Assembly (NCBI GenBank): GCA_023390115.1
Contig: JAEWDM010000016.1
Coordinates: forward strand, 1-64,000
Direction: 5' to 3'
Length of the DNA: 64,000 nucleotides
Source: Bacillota bacterium
Lineage (GTDB): Bacteria; Bacillota; Clostridia; Acetivibrionales; DSM-27016
How positions within the stretch are numbered: position 1 is the stretch's first letter; each line of letters opens with the position of its first letter. The translations under genes were made by a program, and so were the position numbers. Positions 31,311-40,069 of the stretch are shown one piece after another. The notes beneath the pieces were generated by a model. It had not been told where the DNA came from. It ran no database searches and saw nothing but the letters and a program-made list of their open reading frames with translations.

Positions 31311-32162
31311 ATGGCAAATTATTTAAGCCCTGATCAGATTAAGGAATATACCGTTGAGGCTGGCATTGCCAAAGCGGGAAGCAGCTTTTCGCGGAGCTTT
31401 CTGCTGTCCTTTATGGGAGGGATGTTTATAGCTTTAGCTGCAATAGGAAGCATGATAGCGACCTATACAATAGATAATGCGGGCATTTCTTCACTTATAG
31501 CGGGGTGTGTCTTTTCCACCGGGCTGATGATGGTGGTTATAGCGGGAGGAGATCTTTTTACCGGAAATGTGCTGATAACAGTATCCGTGCTTGAGAAAAG
31601 AACCACTGTGGGGGCAATGCTGAGCAATTTGTCGGTTACATTTGCAGGTAATTTGTGCGGTGCGCTTTTTATTGTGGTGCTGGTGCAGTATTCGGGACTT
31701 CTTTCGGCAGCGGACGGAATGCTTTTAAACAGGCTTATGCTTAAGGCGGCGCATAAGATAGAGTATTCCTTTCACCAGGCGTTCATACTTGGGATATTGT
31801 GCAATCTGCTTGTTTGCATTGCGGTATGGATGATGTATTCCGCAAAGGATACGGGGGGAAAGGTGCTTGCATGCTTTTTCCCTATAGCACTGTTTATATT
31901 AAGCGGGTATGAGCATATTGTAGCCAATATGTACTATATTCCTGCCGGTATTCTTGCAGCTGCCGATGGCAGGTATGTTGCTTTAGCGGGTATTTCCGCA
32001 CCTGCTCTTTCACAGCTTACACCTGCCGGAGCAATTGGCAATTTTATCCCCGTAACTCTGGGGAATCTGGTAGGAGGGCTTATTGTAGGCACAATATATT
32101 ACAGCATATACAAAGGCAGAAATGTCCCCAAGTCTTTGAGCAGGTTTAAAATAAGCGCATAA
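31311..32162 (+). CDS. focA: Formate/nitrite (FNT) channel, likely FocA
   Basis: 283-residue integral membrane protein of the FNT family with six hydrophobic helices. Family motifs: GGMFIALAAIG near the first helix, AGGDLFTGN at the central slit, CNLLVCIAVWM and GYEHIVANMYYIPAG, which includes the conserved pore His. As a pentamer it moves formate across the membrane. GAGGAG before the ATG. Placement after pflBA makes formate export or reuptake the obvious job; a strong terminator follows. Confidence 0.92.
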   Translation: MANYLSPDQIKEYTVEAGIAKAGSSFSRSFLLSFMGGMFIALAAIGSMIATYTIDNAGISSLIAGCVFSTGLMMVVIAGGDLFTGNVLITVSVLEKRTTVGAMLSNLSVTFAGNLCGALFIVVLVQYSGLLSAADGMLLNRLMLKAAHKIEYSFHQAFILGILCNLLVCIAVWMMYSAKDTGGKVLACFFPIALFILSGYEHIVANMYYIPAGILAAADGRYVALAGISAPALSQLTPAGAIGNFIPVTLGNLVGGLIVGTIYYSIYKGRNVPKSLSRFKISA

Positions 32163-32212
32163 AAAGATCACAGCGTATAAAATTTACTTGATTTAAGCGC
32201 AATGCCCAGAAT

Positions 32213-32250
32213 AAAGGTCCGGATTAAAATGTTTTAATTCGGACTTTTAT
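32213..32250 (+). terminator. Terminator of the pfl-focA operon
   Basis: GTCCGGATTAAAA pairs with TTTTAATTCGGAC around a 2-nt loop, followed by TTTTAT. A promoter-like TTGACA at 32252 for engB starts right after. Confidence 0.85.
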
Positions 32251-32346
32251 CTTGACATATTAATATGAATACTGTTATGTTAATTTTGGAAATAATGTTT
32301 TATAGCTTAAAACAACAGTATAAAATATATGAAGAGGGGAATTTAA

Positions 32347-32937
32347 GTGATAGTAAAAGATGCAAGATTTGAAATAACGGCTGTAAGTCCTGCGCAGTAC
32401 CCTCAGAGTAATCTGCCCGAAATTGCTTTTGTTGGTAGATCCAATGTGGGAAAATCCTCAATAATCAATTCTCTTTTAAACAGGAAAAAGCTTGCAAGAA
32501 TCAGCGGTACCCCCGGAAAAACCAGAGAGATTAACTTTTATAACGTTAATGAAAAGCTGTTTTTTGTGGATTTGCCCGGGTATGGATATGCCAGTGTTTC
32601 CAAACAGAAAAAATCCTCATGGGGGAATATAATAGAAACCTATCTTTTAACGCGTCACCAGCTCAGGGTGATAATTTTGCTTGTCGATGTAAGGCATGAG
32701 CCGTCGGCGGATGACAGGCAAATGTACAATTGGCTTGTTGCAAACAATGTGCCGCATATGGTAGTGGCCACCAAGACCGATAAGATAACCCGTTCGGCGG
32801 TTAATCCGAGGCTTTCGGCCATCAGAAATGAGCTGAATGCAGGAGAGGGCATAAAGGTATTTCCTTATTCCTCCGAGACAAGGCTGGGGAGGGAGGCGCT
32901 ATGGGATGCCATTGATGAATATATGGAGGGAGAATAA
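32347..32937 (+). CDS. engB: Ribosome-biogenesis GTP-binding protein EngB (YsxC)
   Basis: 196-residue essential GTPase for 50S subunit assembly. G1 GRSNVGKSS, G2 RISGTPGKTREINFY, G3 DLPGYGYA, G4 TKTDKI and G5-like YSSE are all present. GTG start at 32347 after GAGGGG. Followed by argS after about 130 bp, an arrangement that may be cotranscribed. Confidence 0.95.
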   Translation: MIVKDARFEITAVSPAQYPQSNLPEIAFVGRSNVGKSSIINSLLNRKKLARISGTPGKTREINFYNVNEKLFFVDLPGYGYASVSKQKKSSWGNIIETYLLTRHQLRVIILLVDVRHEPSADDRQMYNWLVANNVPHMVVATKTDKITRSAVNPRLSAIRNELNAGEGIKVFPYSSETRLGREALWDAIDEYMEGE

Positions 32938-33067
32938 TAAAGTTGAAAAGCCGGATGAATATATGCTATTATATTCTAATTGAAAAGCCGTGCGAAGTAA
33001 TGCCGGGGTGTACGGCAACGGCCCGGGCTTTAAAAATAGAGTAAAGAAGGTTAAAAGGAGTGCTTTT

Positions 33068-34768
33068 ATGCTGAACATAAAAACTGTAATTGCAGAGGGT
33101 CTGAATTCTTTAATTGAGTCTATGGATATGGAGCAAATATACAATATGCTGGAGATTCCTCCTAATGATGATATGGGAGATGTGGCGCTGCCGTGCTTCA
33201 AGCTCAGCAGGACGCTAAAAAAGGCCCCTGCCGCAATAGCTCAGGAGCTGTCGGAAAAATTCCTTAAGCCGGAGTATATAGACAAGGCAGAGGCTCTGTC
33301 GGGGTATCTGAATTTTTTCGTTAATAAGAAGGCATTTATTTGCAGTGTTGTCGAAGATATTCTTGCGGGAAAGGACAGGTATGGCTCAAGCAGCTATGGG
33401 GATGGAAAAACGGTAGTTATTGATTTCTCTGCTCCCAATATAGCTAAGCCATTTCATGTGGGACACCTTCGTTCAACCGTAATAGGGAATTCATTATATA
33501 AGATTTTCAGCTTCAGCGGGTATAGCTGTGTGGGCGTAAACCATCTTGGAGACTGGGGCACGCAGTTCGGCAAGCTTATTGTTGCATATAAAAGGTGGGG
33601 AGACAGAGAGCGGGTTGAGCAGGGGCAGATAAAGGAGCTTATGTCCTTGTATGTTAAATTTCATGAGGAGGCTGAACATAACCCTCAGCTTGATGATGAG
33701 GCAAGAGAATGGTTTTTGAAAATGGAGCAGGGAGACAGTGAGGCGCTGAGTCTGTGGCAATGGTTTAAGGACATAAGCCTTGAGGAGTTTCAAAGGGTTT
33801 ATGATGTGCTGGGAGTCAGCTTTGATTCATACGCGGGTGAAAGCTTTTACAATGATAAAATGCAGGCCGTCATTGATGAGCTTAGAGAAAAGGAGCTGCT
33901 GAAGGAGAGTCAGGGTGCTCAGATTGTTGACCTTGAGCAGTACGGTATGCCGCCCTGTATCATTCTTAAAAAGGATGGAAGCACCTTATATGCTACAAGA
34001 GATATAACTGCCGCCATTTACAGAAAAAACAGCTATGATTTCGAAAAATGCATATATGTTACAGGTGCTGCCCAAAGCCTGCATTTCCAGCAGTGGTTCA
34101 AGGTTATGGAGCTTATGGGCTATTCATGGAGCGGTAATCTCGTGCATGTGCCTTTTGGTATTGTGAGCCTTGGAGGAGAAAAGCTTTCCACAAGGAAGGG
34201 AAAGGTTGTGCTCCTTGAGGAAATACTGTCGGAGGCAATAAGGAAGACTACCGAGGTTATCGAGGCCAAAAATCCCGGACTTAAGGATAAGGAAAAGGTT
34301 GCGCGCCAGATTGGGGTTGGTGCGGTTATATTCAGTGATTTAAGCAGCAACCGCATAAAGGATGTCTCGTTCTCATGGGAGGAGGTATTGAATTTTGACG
34401 GAGAAACGGGCCCGTACGTGCAATATACCCATGCAAGAACCTGCAGCCTTATAAAAAAATCGGGTATGGAGCTTATAGGAAGCTTTGATGCGGGACTGCT
34501 TGTTACAAAGGAAGAGTACAGGCTGGTAAAAACGCTCTACAGCTTTCCAGGCATAGTCGCCCAGGCTATGGAGGAACTGGAGCCTTCTATTGTTACAAGG
34601 TATCTGGTGGATCTTGCGCAGCACTTCAACCGCTTCTACCATGAGCTTCCGGTGCTTGTAGAGGACCGTGAGCTTCAGGCCGCAAGGCTTGCTCTTGTAG
34701 CGGCTTCAGGAATTACCATTGCAAACGGATTGAGGCTCATAGGGCTTGCTGCTCCGGAAAGAGTATAG
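33068..34768 (+). CDS. argS: Arginyl-tRNA synthetase
   Basis: 566-residue class I synthetase. HIGH-like motif HVGH in KPFHVGHLRST, KMSKS-equivalent LSTRKGK, and a C-terminal anticodon-binding domain ending LVAASGITIANGLRLIGLAAPERV, with the conserved ALxxR-type DALR fold. AAGGAG at 33055-33060 sets the start at 33068; the in-frame codon at 32990 is upstream of it and adds 26 non-conserved residues. The following pentapeptide gene is 24 bp away on the same strand. Confidence 0.96.
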   Translation: MLNIKTVIAEGLNSLIESMDMEQIYNMLEIPPNDDMGDVALPCFKLSRTLKKAPAAIAQELSEKFLKPEYIDKAEALSGYLNFFVNKKAFICSVVEDILAGKDRYGSSSYGDGKTVVIDFSAPNIAKPFHVGHLRSTVIGNSLYKIFSFSGYSCVGVNHLGDWGTQFGKLIVAYKRWGDRERVEQGQIKELMSLYVKFHEEAEHNPQLDDEAREWFLKMEQGDSEALSLWQWFKDISLEEFQRVYDVLGVSFDSYAGESFYNDKMQAVIDELREKELLKESQGAQIVDLEQYGMPPCIILKKDGSTLYATRDITAAIYRKNSYDFEKCIYVTGAAQSLHFQQWFKVMELMGYSWSGNLVHVPFGIVSLGGEKLSTRKGKVVLLEEILSEAIRKTTEVIEAKNPGLKDKEKVARQIGVGAVIFSDLSSNRIKDVSFSWEEVLNFDGETGPYVQYTHARTCSLIKKSGMELIGSFDAGLLVTKEEYRLVKTLYSFPGIVAQAMEELEPSIVTRYLVDLAQHFNRFYHELPVLVEDRELQAARLALVAASGITIANGLRLIGLAAPERV

Positions 34769-34792
34769 AGACAAGATAAGAAGGGCTTTAAA

Positions 34793-35398
34793 ATGGAAAT
34801 AGAAAATGGACGGACATATACTGGTGAAAATTTTAATGAAATGAATTTGTATGGAAAGGAACTGACGGGCTGTAGATTTGAAGGATGCTCATTCCTGAGT
34901 GCCAATATGGAAAGCAGCATAACCCGGCATTGCTGCTTTTCGGGCTGTAATTTCAGAGCAGGGCGCTTTAATGCATCTTTGCATGAAAATTCTGCCTTTA
35001 CAAACTGCCAGTTTGAGTATGCAAATTTATTCAGCGCAGCATTTAACCAGTGCAAAATGCTGGGTTCGAGCTTTATAGAGGCCAATATGCTTGGTATAAC
35101 TGTTACAGAAGGGGATTGGTCATATACCAGCCTCAGGCTGAACAGCCTGAAAGGCATTAATTTGAGCAGGGTGAAGCTTGTTAAGGCGGATCTGTATAAA
35201 TGCAATCTTCAAAAGGCTGTTTTCCGGGGGGCTGATTTGAGCGGCGCCGTTTTGGCATACTCAAATATGCAGGGAGCTGATTTGCGGGATGCTATAATTA
35301 ACGGTATAGATTTCAGAAATATAGAGTTAAAGGGAGTGCGGCTTGATGTTATGCAGGCTGCGATTATAGTATGCTCGTATGGCGCGGTGATTGAATAA
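34793..35398 (+). CDS. Pentapeptide-repeat protein
   Basis: 201 residues built of A(D/N)Lxx-like five-residue repeats (ELTGCRFEGCSFLSANME ... ADLSGAVLAYSNMQGADLRDA), predicted to form a right-handed quadrilateral beta-helix. Family members such as Qnr and McbG mimic DNA and protect gyrase, but most genomic copies are uncharacterised. Cys-rich (C-R-F-E-G-C pattern) compared with Qnr. Begins 24 bp after argS, likely cotranscribed; terminated at 35426-35468. Confidence 0.85.
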   Translation: MEIENGRTYTGENFNEMNLYGKELTGCRFEGCSFLSANMESSITRHCCFSGCNFRAGRFNASLHENSAFTNCQFEYANLFSAAFNQCKMLGSSFIEANMLGITVTEGDWSYTSLRLNSLKGINLSRVKLVKADLYKCNLQKAVFRGADLSGAVLAYSNMQGADLRDAIINGIDFRNIELKGVRLDVMQAAIIVCSYGAVIE

Positions 35399-35425
35399 AG
35401 AGCTTGAGCTTAAAAAGTAAATGAA

Positions 35426-35468
35426 AAAATCCTCTTCTTAGAAAATAAAATGGCGGGAGGGTTTTTTT
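35426..35468 (+). terminator. Terminator after the pentapeptide-repeat gene
   Basis: AAAATCCTC (35426-35434) pairs with GAGGGTTTT (35457-35465), one G-T, leading into a T-run. Confidence 0.7.
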
Positions 35469-35600
35469 ATTGCGCAAAAAAATGTTGGCCTGTTGCTAAA
35501 AGCAATAAGAGGATTAAAAGCCTGCAATGACGAATATATAACTTTAGGAGGATGCTTTATACACAGGATAAAAGGCTGCTTTGGCGGCGGTGGAGGGTAA

Positions 35601-36128
35601 ATGTATTCACTAAATATAGAAAACAGCATAGTATATTTTAAGGACATAAATATACGGGATTTGAAAGAAATTCTTGAATGGTACAATAATGTAGAGGGAT
35701 TCAAGTTCGCAACGGGCATCGATACACCCATGACACTTCAGGCACTGGCCGGAAAGTATGCCGAGGTTGCTGTTTGCAGCAATGAGTTCTTTGTGGGAAT
35801 ATTCAGCAGGGAGCATGACAGAATGATTGGAATAATGAAGGGCAGAATTCAGTACAAGGACAGACCTGCTGTATGGATAAGCTCAATTGTTATAGACGGA
35901 CGGTTCCAGAGAAGGGGATATGGCAGTATTGCAGTGGAATTGCTCTTAAAGCATCTTAAAGAGGAAAAAAATATACGCCGTGCATACCTTGCGGTTATCG
36001 AAGAAAACTTAAGCGGAATAACATTTTGGAAAAAGCAGAAATTCAAGCCCTTAAGAAAAATTGAAAATCATATACGGCTCAATAACAAGAGGCATAATGC
36101 CGTAGTGATGTACAAAAGCATTCAGTAA
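35601..36128 (+). CDS. GNAT-family N-acetyltransferase
   Basis: 175 residues. The acetyl-CoA-binding motif A is VIDGRFQRRGYGSIAVELLLKHL, with R-R-G-Y-G as the pyrophosphate loop; motif B is LAVIEENLSGITFWKKQKF. Substrate unknown: GNAT proteins with a YFKDINIRDLKEILEWYNN start often act on small molecules or protein N-termini. GGAGGG before the ATG. Stands alone. Confidence 0.85.
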   Translation: MYSLNIENSIVYFKDINIRDLKEILEWYNNVEGFKFATGIDTPMTLQALAGKYAEVAVCSNEFFVGIFSREHDRMIGIMKGRIQYKDRPAVWISSIVIDGRFQRRGYGSIAVELLLKHLKEEKNIRRAYLAVIEENLSGITFWKKQKFKPLRKIENHIRLNNKRHNAVVMYKSIQ

Positions 36129-36211
36129 ATATACTTAATATAGCCTGGAAACAAGGAAATAAAGACGCATAGACTTGGATTGAGGTATTATATGGTATTC
36201 CATTATTGGGT

Positions 36212-36240
36212 TTGACAAACCAGTTTTGGAAGGGTATAAT
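36212..36240 (+). promoter_or_regulatory. Consensus promoter upstream of the c-di-AMP riboswitch
   Basis: TTGACA (36212-36217), 17-bp spacer, TATAAT (36235-36240): a perfect sigma-A match. The transcript starts near 36247, just before the aptamer. Confidence 0.9.
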
Positions 36241-36268
36241 ATCGGTGTGCATAAAAAACCAATTCAAT

Positions 36269-36465
36269 AGGCTGAATCCTCTTCCAAATAAGGAAGGGGT
36301 ACGGAGGAACCGAATAAGTGGGGTTAATCTGTACGGATTAAAGGTGACCGGATTATATGAGAGAAATTAAGGCATAAGCATTTCTCTCTGAGTTTGGATA
36401 CTGCTTTCCGTATGGTAGGGGTGGGTCCTATTACCCGAACCCGGCAGCTAACTTCGGAAGCTAAA
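36269..36465 (+). ncRNA. Cyclic di-AMP (ydaO/yuaA) riboswitch
   Basis: Conserved aptamer blocks are present in order: GGTACGGAGGAACCGAAT, then GGGGTTAATC, and at the 3' side CCCGAACCCGGCAGCTAACT followed by TCGGAAGC. This is the ydaO fold, an OFF switch bound by two c-di-AMP molecules. A large variable hairpin (about 36359-36395) fills the peripheral arm. It precedes a cell-wall NlpC/P60 hydrolase, the classical gene context. No separate expression-platform terminator was seen; the 3' end is only 10 nt from the Shine-Dalgarno, so translational or Rho-type control is possible. Confidence 0.93.
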
Positions 36466-36479
36466 AATAGGAGGAGGAC

Positions 36480-37421
36480 ATGTTTAATCTCAAAAAACTG
36501 TTGATGGGTTGTTTTGCAGTTATGCTTGTAATTGCTTTGTGTACAGGCTTTACGTATGCGGCAGAGTACAAGACGGGTGTTATTACCGGTAACAGGGTGA
36601 ACATACGTGAGACTGCAAGCACCGATGCAAAGGTTTTGACGACACTTGAGAAGGGTGAGAAGGTTTCTGTCATATCTTCGTCCGGGGACTGGAGCAAGGT
36701 GAAGTACAACAGTACCACAGGATGGATTTTTACAGGGCTTATGTCTGTGGACGGGGCTTCGTCAGCCGCCTCAAGTAAGGGGACAACCAGTACAGGTACC
36801 GTCACGGCTGAAACTCTCAATGTAAGGGCAGAGGGCAGCTTGTCAGCAGATGTGCTGTGCAAGCTCAGTAAGGGCGAAAAAGTAACTATATTGAGCACTT
36901 CCGGTGACTGGTTCAAAATTAAGACCTCTAATGGTACCCAAGGGTGGGTAAGCAGCGAATATGTTTCTAAAGGCGCCGCTTCTACGTCGAGAGGCGGAGA
37001 GGTGCTGAGAACTCAGGAGGCTGTATCCCAGAAGGGCGCAACTAAGGCACAGCAGATTGTTTCTACCGCCAAAAAGTATATAGGGGTTAAATATGTGTAC
37101 GGAGGAAGTTCTCCGAAGCAAGGGTTTGATTGTTCTGGGTTTGTAAAATATGTTTATTCGCAGAATGGTATCAGTTTAACCAGATCATCCTCAGAACAGG
37201 CGGCACAGGGAAAGAAGATCAGCAAATCCGACTTAAAGGCGGGCGATCTTGTATTCTTCGATACCAATGGAGGACGCAACAATATAAACCATGTAGGAAT
37301 ATATGTCGGCGATGGAAAGTTTATTCATGCGTCATCTCCAAAATATGATGTTACAATAACCTCTCTGTCGGATGCTTATTATGCAAAGTCATATATGACT
37401 GCAAGAAGAATAATCAGCTAA
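36480..37421 (+). CDS. Secreted cell-wall hydrolase: two SH3b domains and NlpC/P60
   Basis: 313 residues. A signal peptide (MFNLKKLLMGCFAVMLVIALCTGFTYAA) precedes two bacterial SH3 domains (about 32-88 and 102-160; GNRVNIRETAS and AETLNVRAEGS) and an NlpC/P60 peptidase domain with catalytic Cys in GFDCSGFVKYVYSQNG and His in INHVGIYVGDGKFIHASS. It should cleave gamma-D-Glu-diaminopimelate bonds in peptidoglycan stems. Regulated by the c-di-AMP riboswitch, tying wall remodelling to turgor and potassium status. AGGAGG at 36469-36474. Terminated at 37432-37466. Confidence 0.94.
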   Translation: MFNLKKLLMGCFAVMLVIALCTGFTYAAEYKTGVITGNRVNIRETASTDAKVLTTLEKGEKVSVISSSGDWSKVKYNSTTGWIFTGLMSVDGASSAASSKGTTSTGTVTAETLNVRAEGSLSADVLCKLSKGEKVTILSTSGDWFKIKTSNGTQGWVSSEYVSKGAASTSRGGEVLRTQEAVSQKGATKAQQIVSTAKKYIGVKYVYGGSSPKQGFDCSGFVKYVYSQNGISLTRSSSEQAAQGKKISKSDLKAGDLVFFDTNGGRNNINHVGIYVGDGKFIHASSPKYDVTITSLSDAYYAKSYMTARRIIS

Positions 37422-37431
37422 AATTTTTACA

Positions 37432-37466
37432 AGGCTGTTGCAAAACAAATTGCAGCAGTCCTTTTT
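37432..37466 (+). terminator. Terminator after the NlpC/P60 gene
   Basis: GGCTGTTGCAA pairs with TTGCAGCAGTCC (G-T pairs included) around AACAAA, then TTTTT. It separates the riboswitch unit from comEC. Confidence 0.75.
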
Positions 37467-37484
37467 GTCTATATGGAGTCAGCT

Positions 37485-39854
37485 ATGAAAAGACCCTTGC
37501 CATGGTTTTTTGCAGCACTTGTGTTGGGAATTGCTGCCGCCTCTCTTACAGCAGCACTTTTACCGGCATTGACTTTGGCTTTGATTGTATTTGCGGCAGG
37601 AGTATTTCTGTCTCTTAAAAGGCCCGGCATTACCGGTATAATATCAGGTGTCCTGCTGTTTTATTGTATAGGTTCATTTCAATACATTATCTTAGACGAC
37701 ATAAACTCAAAAAGGTTCCAGGATTATATTGGAAAGGATATTGTTATTGAAGGGATTATAGCTTCCGAGCCTGACGTGTCGGAATGGACGGTCAGCTATC
37801 TCATAAAAGCCCAGTCGGTTATTCATGATAATGAAAATATAGAGACGGAAGGAAAGATTCTTTTAAGGGCGTTAAAAAGCAAGAGCGGCGCTCTTTTGTC
37901 CTATGGGCAGAAAATACAGGTAAGGGGACGGCTGGAGGAGCCCAGCTCAAAGAGGAATCCGGGAGGCTTTAATTATCGCAGGTTTTTACTGAATTCGGGA
38001 ATATCGGCAACAATGTTTGCAAGGGAGCATAATATAAGAATTTTAAATATAAGGCATGAAAATTTTGTTGTCGGTGCGGGAATGGCTGTAAGGCATAGAA
38101 TAATCGATACGGTTGAAAAAACTCTTCCCCGGCAGCAGGCCGGTCTTCTGGCAGGAATACTGATAGGCTATAGGGGAGGACTTGAGGAGGATGTCGAAAG
38201 AGCCTTTAGTGATGCCGGGCTCACCCATATTATGGCGGTTTCAGGCTCGAATATTGTCTTTATAATAATACCTCTGGCTTTTATTTTCAAGAAGCTGAGA
38301 GTAAAAAGCACTATCTCAAATGTTATAATAATTATTGCTCTTATTTTTTTCCTGTTTATTACAGGCTTTTCGCCTTCAGTTGTAAGGGCGGTAATTATGG
38401 CTGTTACCTTTTTAGTTGGAAGGATTGTTATGAGGGAGGCCGATGCTGCCGCAAGCATATCCCTTGCAGGAATTCTGATGCTTTTGTTTAATCCCTATAC
38501 CTTGTTTGACATAGGGTTTCAGCTTTCCTTCGGGGCAACCCTTTCTCTGATACTTTTTCATAAAAGCATTAAGGAATGGGTTAATTCAAAGTATATACCG
38601 GAATTTTTAAAGGAGGTATTTGCAGTGACTCTTGCCGCTCAGGCGGGAGTATTGCCTATAACTGCTTTTTATTTCAACAAGGTATCTCTTATCTCAATTA
38701 TATCAAATATATTGGTTGTACCACTGACAGGGATAATAACTGTGGTGGGCTTCATAACGGTTTTATTGGGCCAGGTCAGCCTTACGCTTGCTGAGCTTTT
38801 GGGGTATTTTAATTGTGCAATGCTGACGTTTATACTGTATGTGACAAAAATATCCGCAGTTACTCCATTTGCCGTGCTGAGAGTTGTTACCCCCCATGCG
38901 GTAATTATTGCTGTATATTATATAGCGGCTGTTTATTTTTTATGGTATAAGCCCTCACGTAATATAAGGTTTAAGATAAAGTCGGTATATTATGCCGCCG
39001 CTCTGGTGGCTGCAGGGCTTGTTGCTTTTATATGCGGAATTATGCCGGGAAGGCTTGATGTAGTATTTTTGGATGTAGGACAGGGAGACTGTGCATTTAT
39101 AAGAACATATTCGGGAAAAACAATACTTGTTGACGGAGGGGGAGGGAGTGCAGGCAGCTCTTCTTCAAATATAGGGGAGACGGTAGTGATCCCTTTTTTG
39201 ATGGATTATGGAGTTCCAAGGCTGGATATGGTTATTGCCACGCATGGACATGATGATCATGTGCAGGGGCTTTTGCCTGTACTGGAGGAATTGGCTGTGG
39301 GAAGGCTGGTCATACCGGACAGCGGAAATGAAGGGGAGTTTAATGAGCTGCTCAAAACCGCAGGAGAAGCAGACATACCTGTTGAGGCCTGCGCGGAAGG
39401 AGATGTCATAAGGCTGGACAGGCATACCTATATGAACATTCTGCATCCCTCAAAGCAAACAAGGCTTGATAAGTCCGCTTTAAATAACGGTTCCCTGGTT
39501 TTTAAGCTTCGCTATAAAAAAGTCAGCCTTCTGATGACGGGGGATATTGAGGCAGAGGCTGAAAGGCTTCTTACAGACAGCGGCGCGGATATACGTACCG
39601 ACATTCTTAAGATTGCGCACCATGGCTCGGAATATTCCACCTCAGAGCAGTTTTTGGATTTTGCCTCTCCCAAGGCTGCAATTATAAGCGTTGGAAGAAA
39701 CAACAGCTTCGGGCACCCCTCTGACCAGGTGCTGGACAGGCTGAGGGAGAATAATGTTAATGTGTTCAGGACAGATGAAAGCGGGGCCGTACTGGTTAAG
39801 TCCGACGGAAGCAGTATAAGCGTTGAAACCATGTCGGAAACAGCGGTGCCGTGA
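37485..39854 (+). CDS. comEC: ComEC/Rec2 DNA-uptake channel protein
   Basis: 789 residues with the full ComEC layout: N-terminal DUF4131/OB region (GIIASEPDVSEW ... KIQVRGRLEEP), a multi-helix competence domain (GILIGYRGGLEEDVERAFSDAGLTHIMAVSGSNIVFI) and a C-terminal metallo-beta-lactamase-like domain (DVVFLDVGQGDCAFI, ATHGHDDHVQGL, KIAHHGSEYS) that may be a nuclease degrading one strand during uptake. Start at 37485 (GGAG 6 nt upstream); ATG at 37473 overlaps that site. comEA is not adjacent; holA follows after 215 bp. Confidence 0.95.
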   Translation: MKRPLPWFFAALVLGIAAASLTAALLPALTLALIVFAAGVFLSLKRPGITGIISGVLLFYCIGSFQYIILDDINSKRFQDYIGKDIVIEGIIASEPDVSEWTVSYLIKAQSVIHDNENIETEGKILLRALKSKSGALLSYGQKIQVRGRLEEPSSKRNPGGFNYRRFLLNSGISATMFAREHNIRILNIRHENFVVGAGMAVRHRIIDTVEKTLPRQQAGLLAGILIGYRGGLEEDVERAFSDAGLTHIMAVSGSNIVFIIIPLAFIFKKLRVKSTISNVIIIIALIFFLFITGFSPSVVRAVIMAVTFLVGRIVMREADAAASISLAGILMLLFNPYTLFDIGFQLSFGATLSLILFHKSIKEWVNSKYIPEFLKEVFAVTLAAQAGVLPITAFYFNKVSLISIISNILVVPLTGIITVVGFITVLLGQVSLTLAELLGYFNCAMLTFILYVTKISAVTPFAVLRVVTPHAVIIAVYYIAAVYFLWYKPSRNIRFKIKSVYYAAALVAAGLVAFICGIMPGRLDVVFLDVGQGDCAFIRTYSGKTILVDGGGGSAGSSSSNIGETVVIPFLMDYGVPRLDMVIATHGHDDHVQGLLPVLEELAVGRLVIPDSGNEGEFNELLKTAGEADIPVEACAEGDVIRLDRHTYMNILHPSKQTRLDKSALNNGSLVFKLRYKKVSLLMTGDIEAEAERLLTDSGADIRTDILKIAHHGSEYSTSEQFLDFASPKAAIISVGRNNSFGHPSDQVLDRLRENNVNVFRTDESGAVLVKSDGSSISVETMSETAVP

Positions 39855-39863
39855 GAGAAAATC

Positions 39864-39982
39864 GGGGACACTTTTCAAAAAACCGCAAAATCGGGGACAA
39901 TTAATATGAAAATAAAAATTTTCATGTATTCTACTGCTTAAGCCTTTTGCAAGATAATCACTATTTTTGGGGAGTGTCCCCA
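39864..39982. repeat. Cluster of GGGGACA-type short repeats
   Basis: AAAATCGGGGACA occurs twice as a direct repeat (39858-39870 and 39887-39899), and TGGGGA-gtg-TCCCCA at 39968-39982 is palindromic. Similar GGGGACA words flank genes at 5754-5760 and about 54358-54364. These look like decayed REP-type elements, possibly linked to RAYT transposases such as the one at 1-243 (inference). Confidence 0.45.
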
Positions 39983-40069
39983 TTGCGGCATAGGGACATA
40001 AGTGGTAAGCTATAAGAGTGCCTTTAAGGTACGATGGCTATAATGCGGGATATTTGGGAGACCGGTATT

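Noticed and set aside
35470..35600. Frame ending in GGCFIHRIKGCFGGGGG upstream of the GNAT gene
   Set aside because: The Cys/Gly-rich end looked like a small peptide, but there is no start codon with a ribosome-binding site and the upstream part reads through the terminator T-run.
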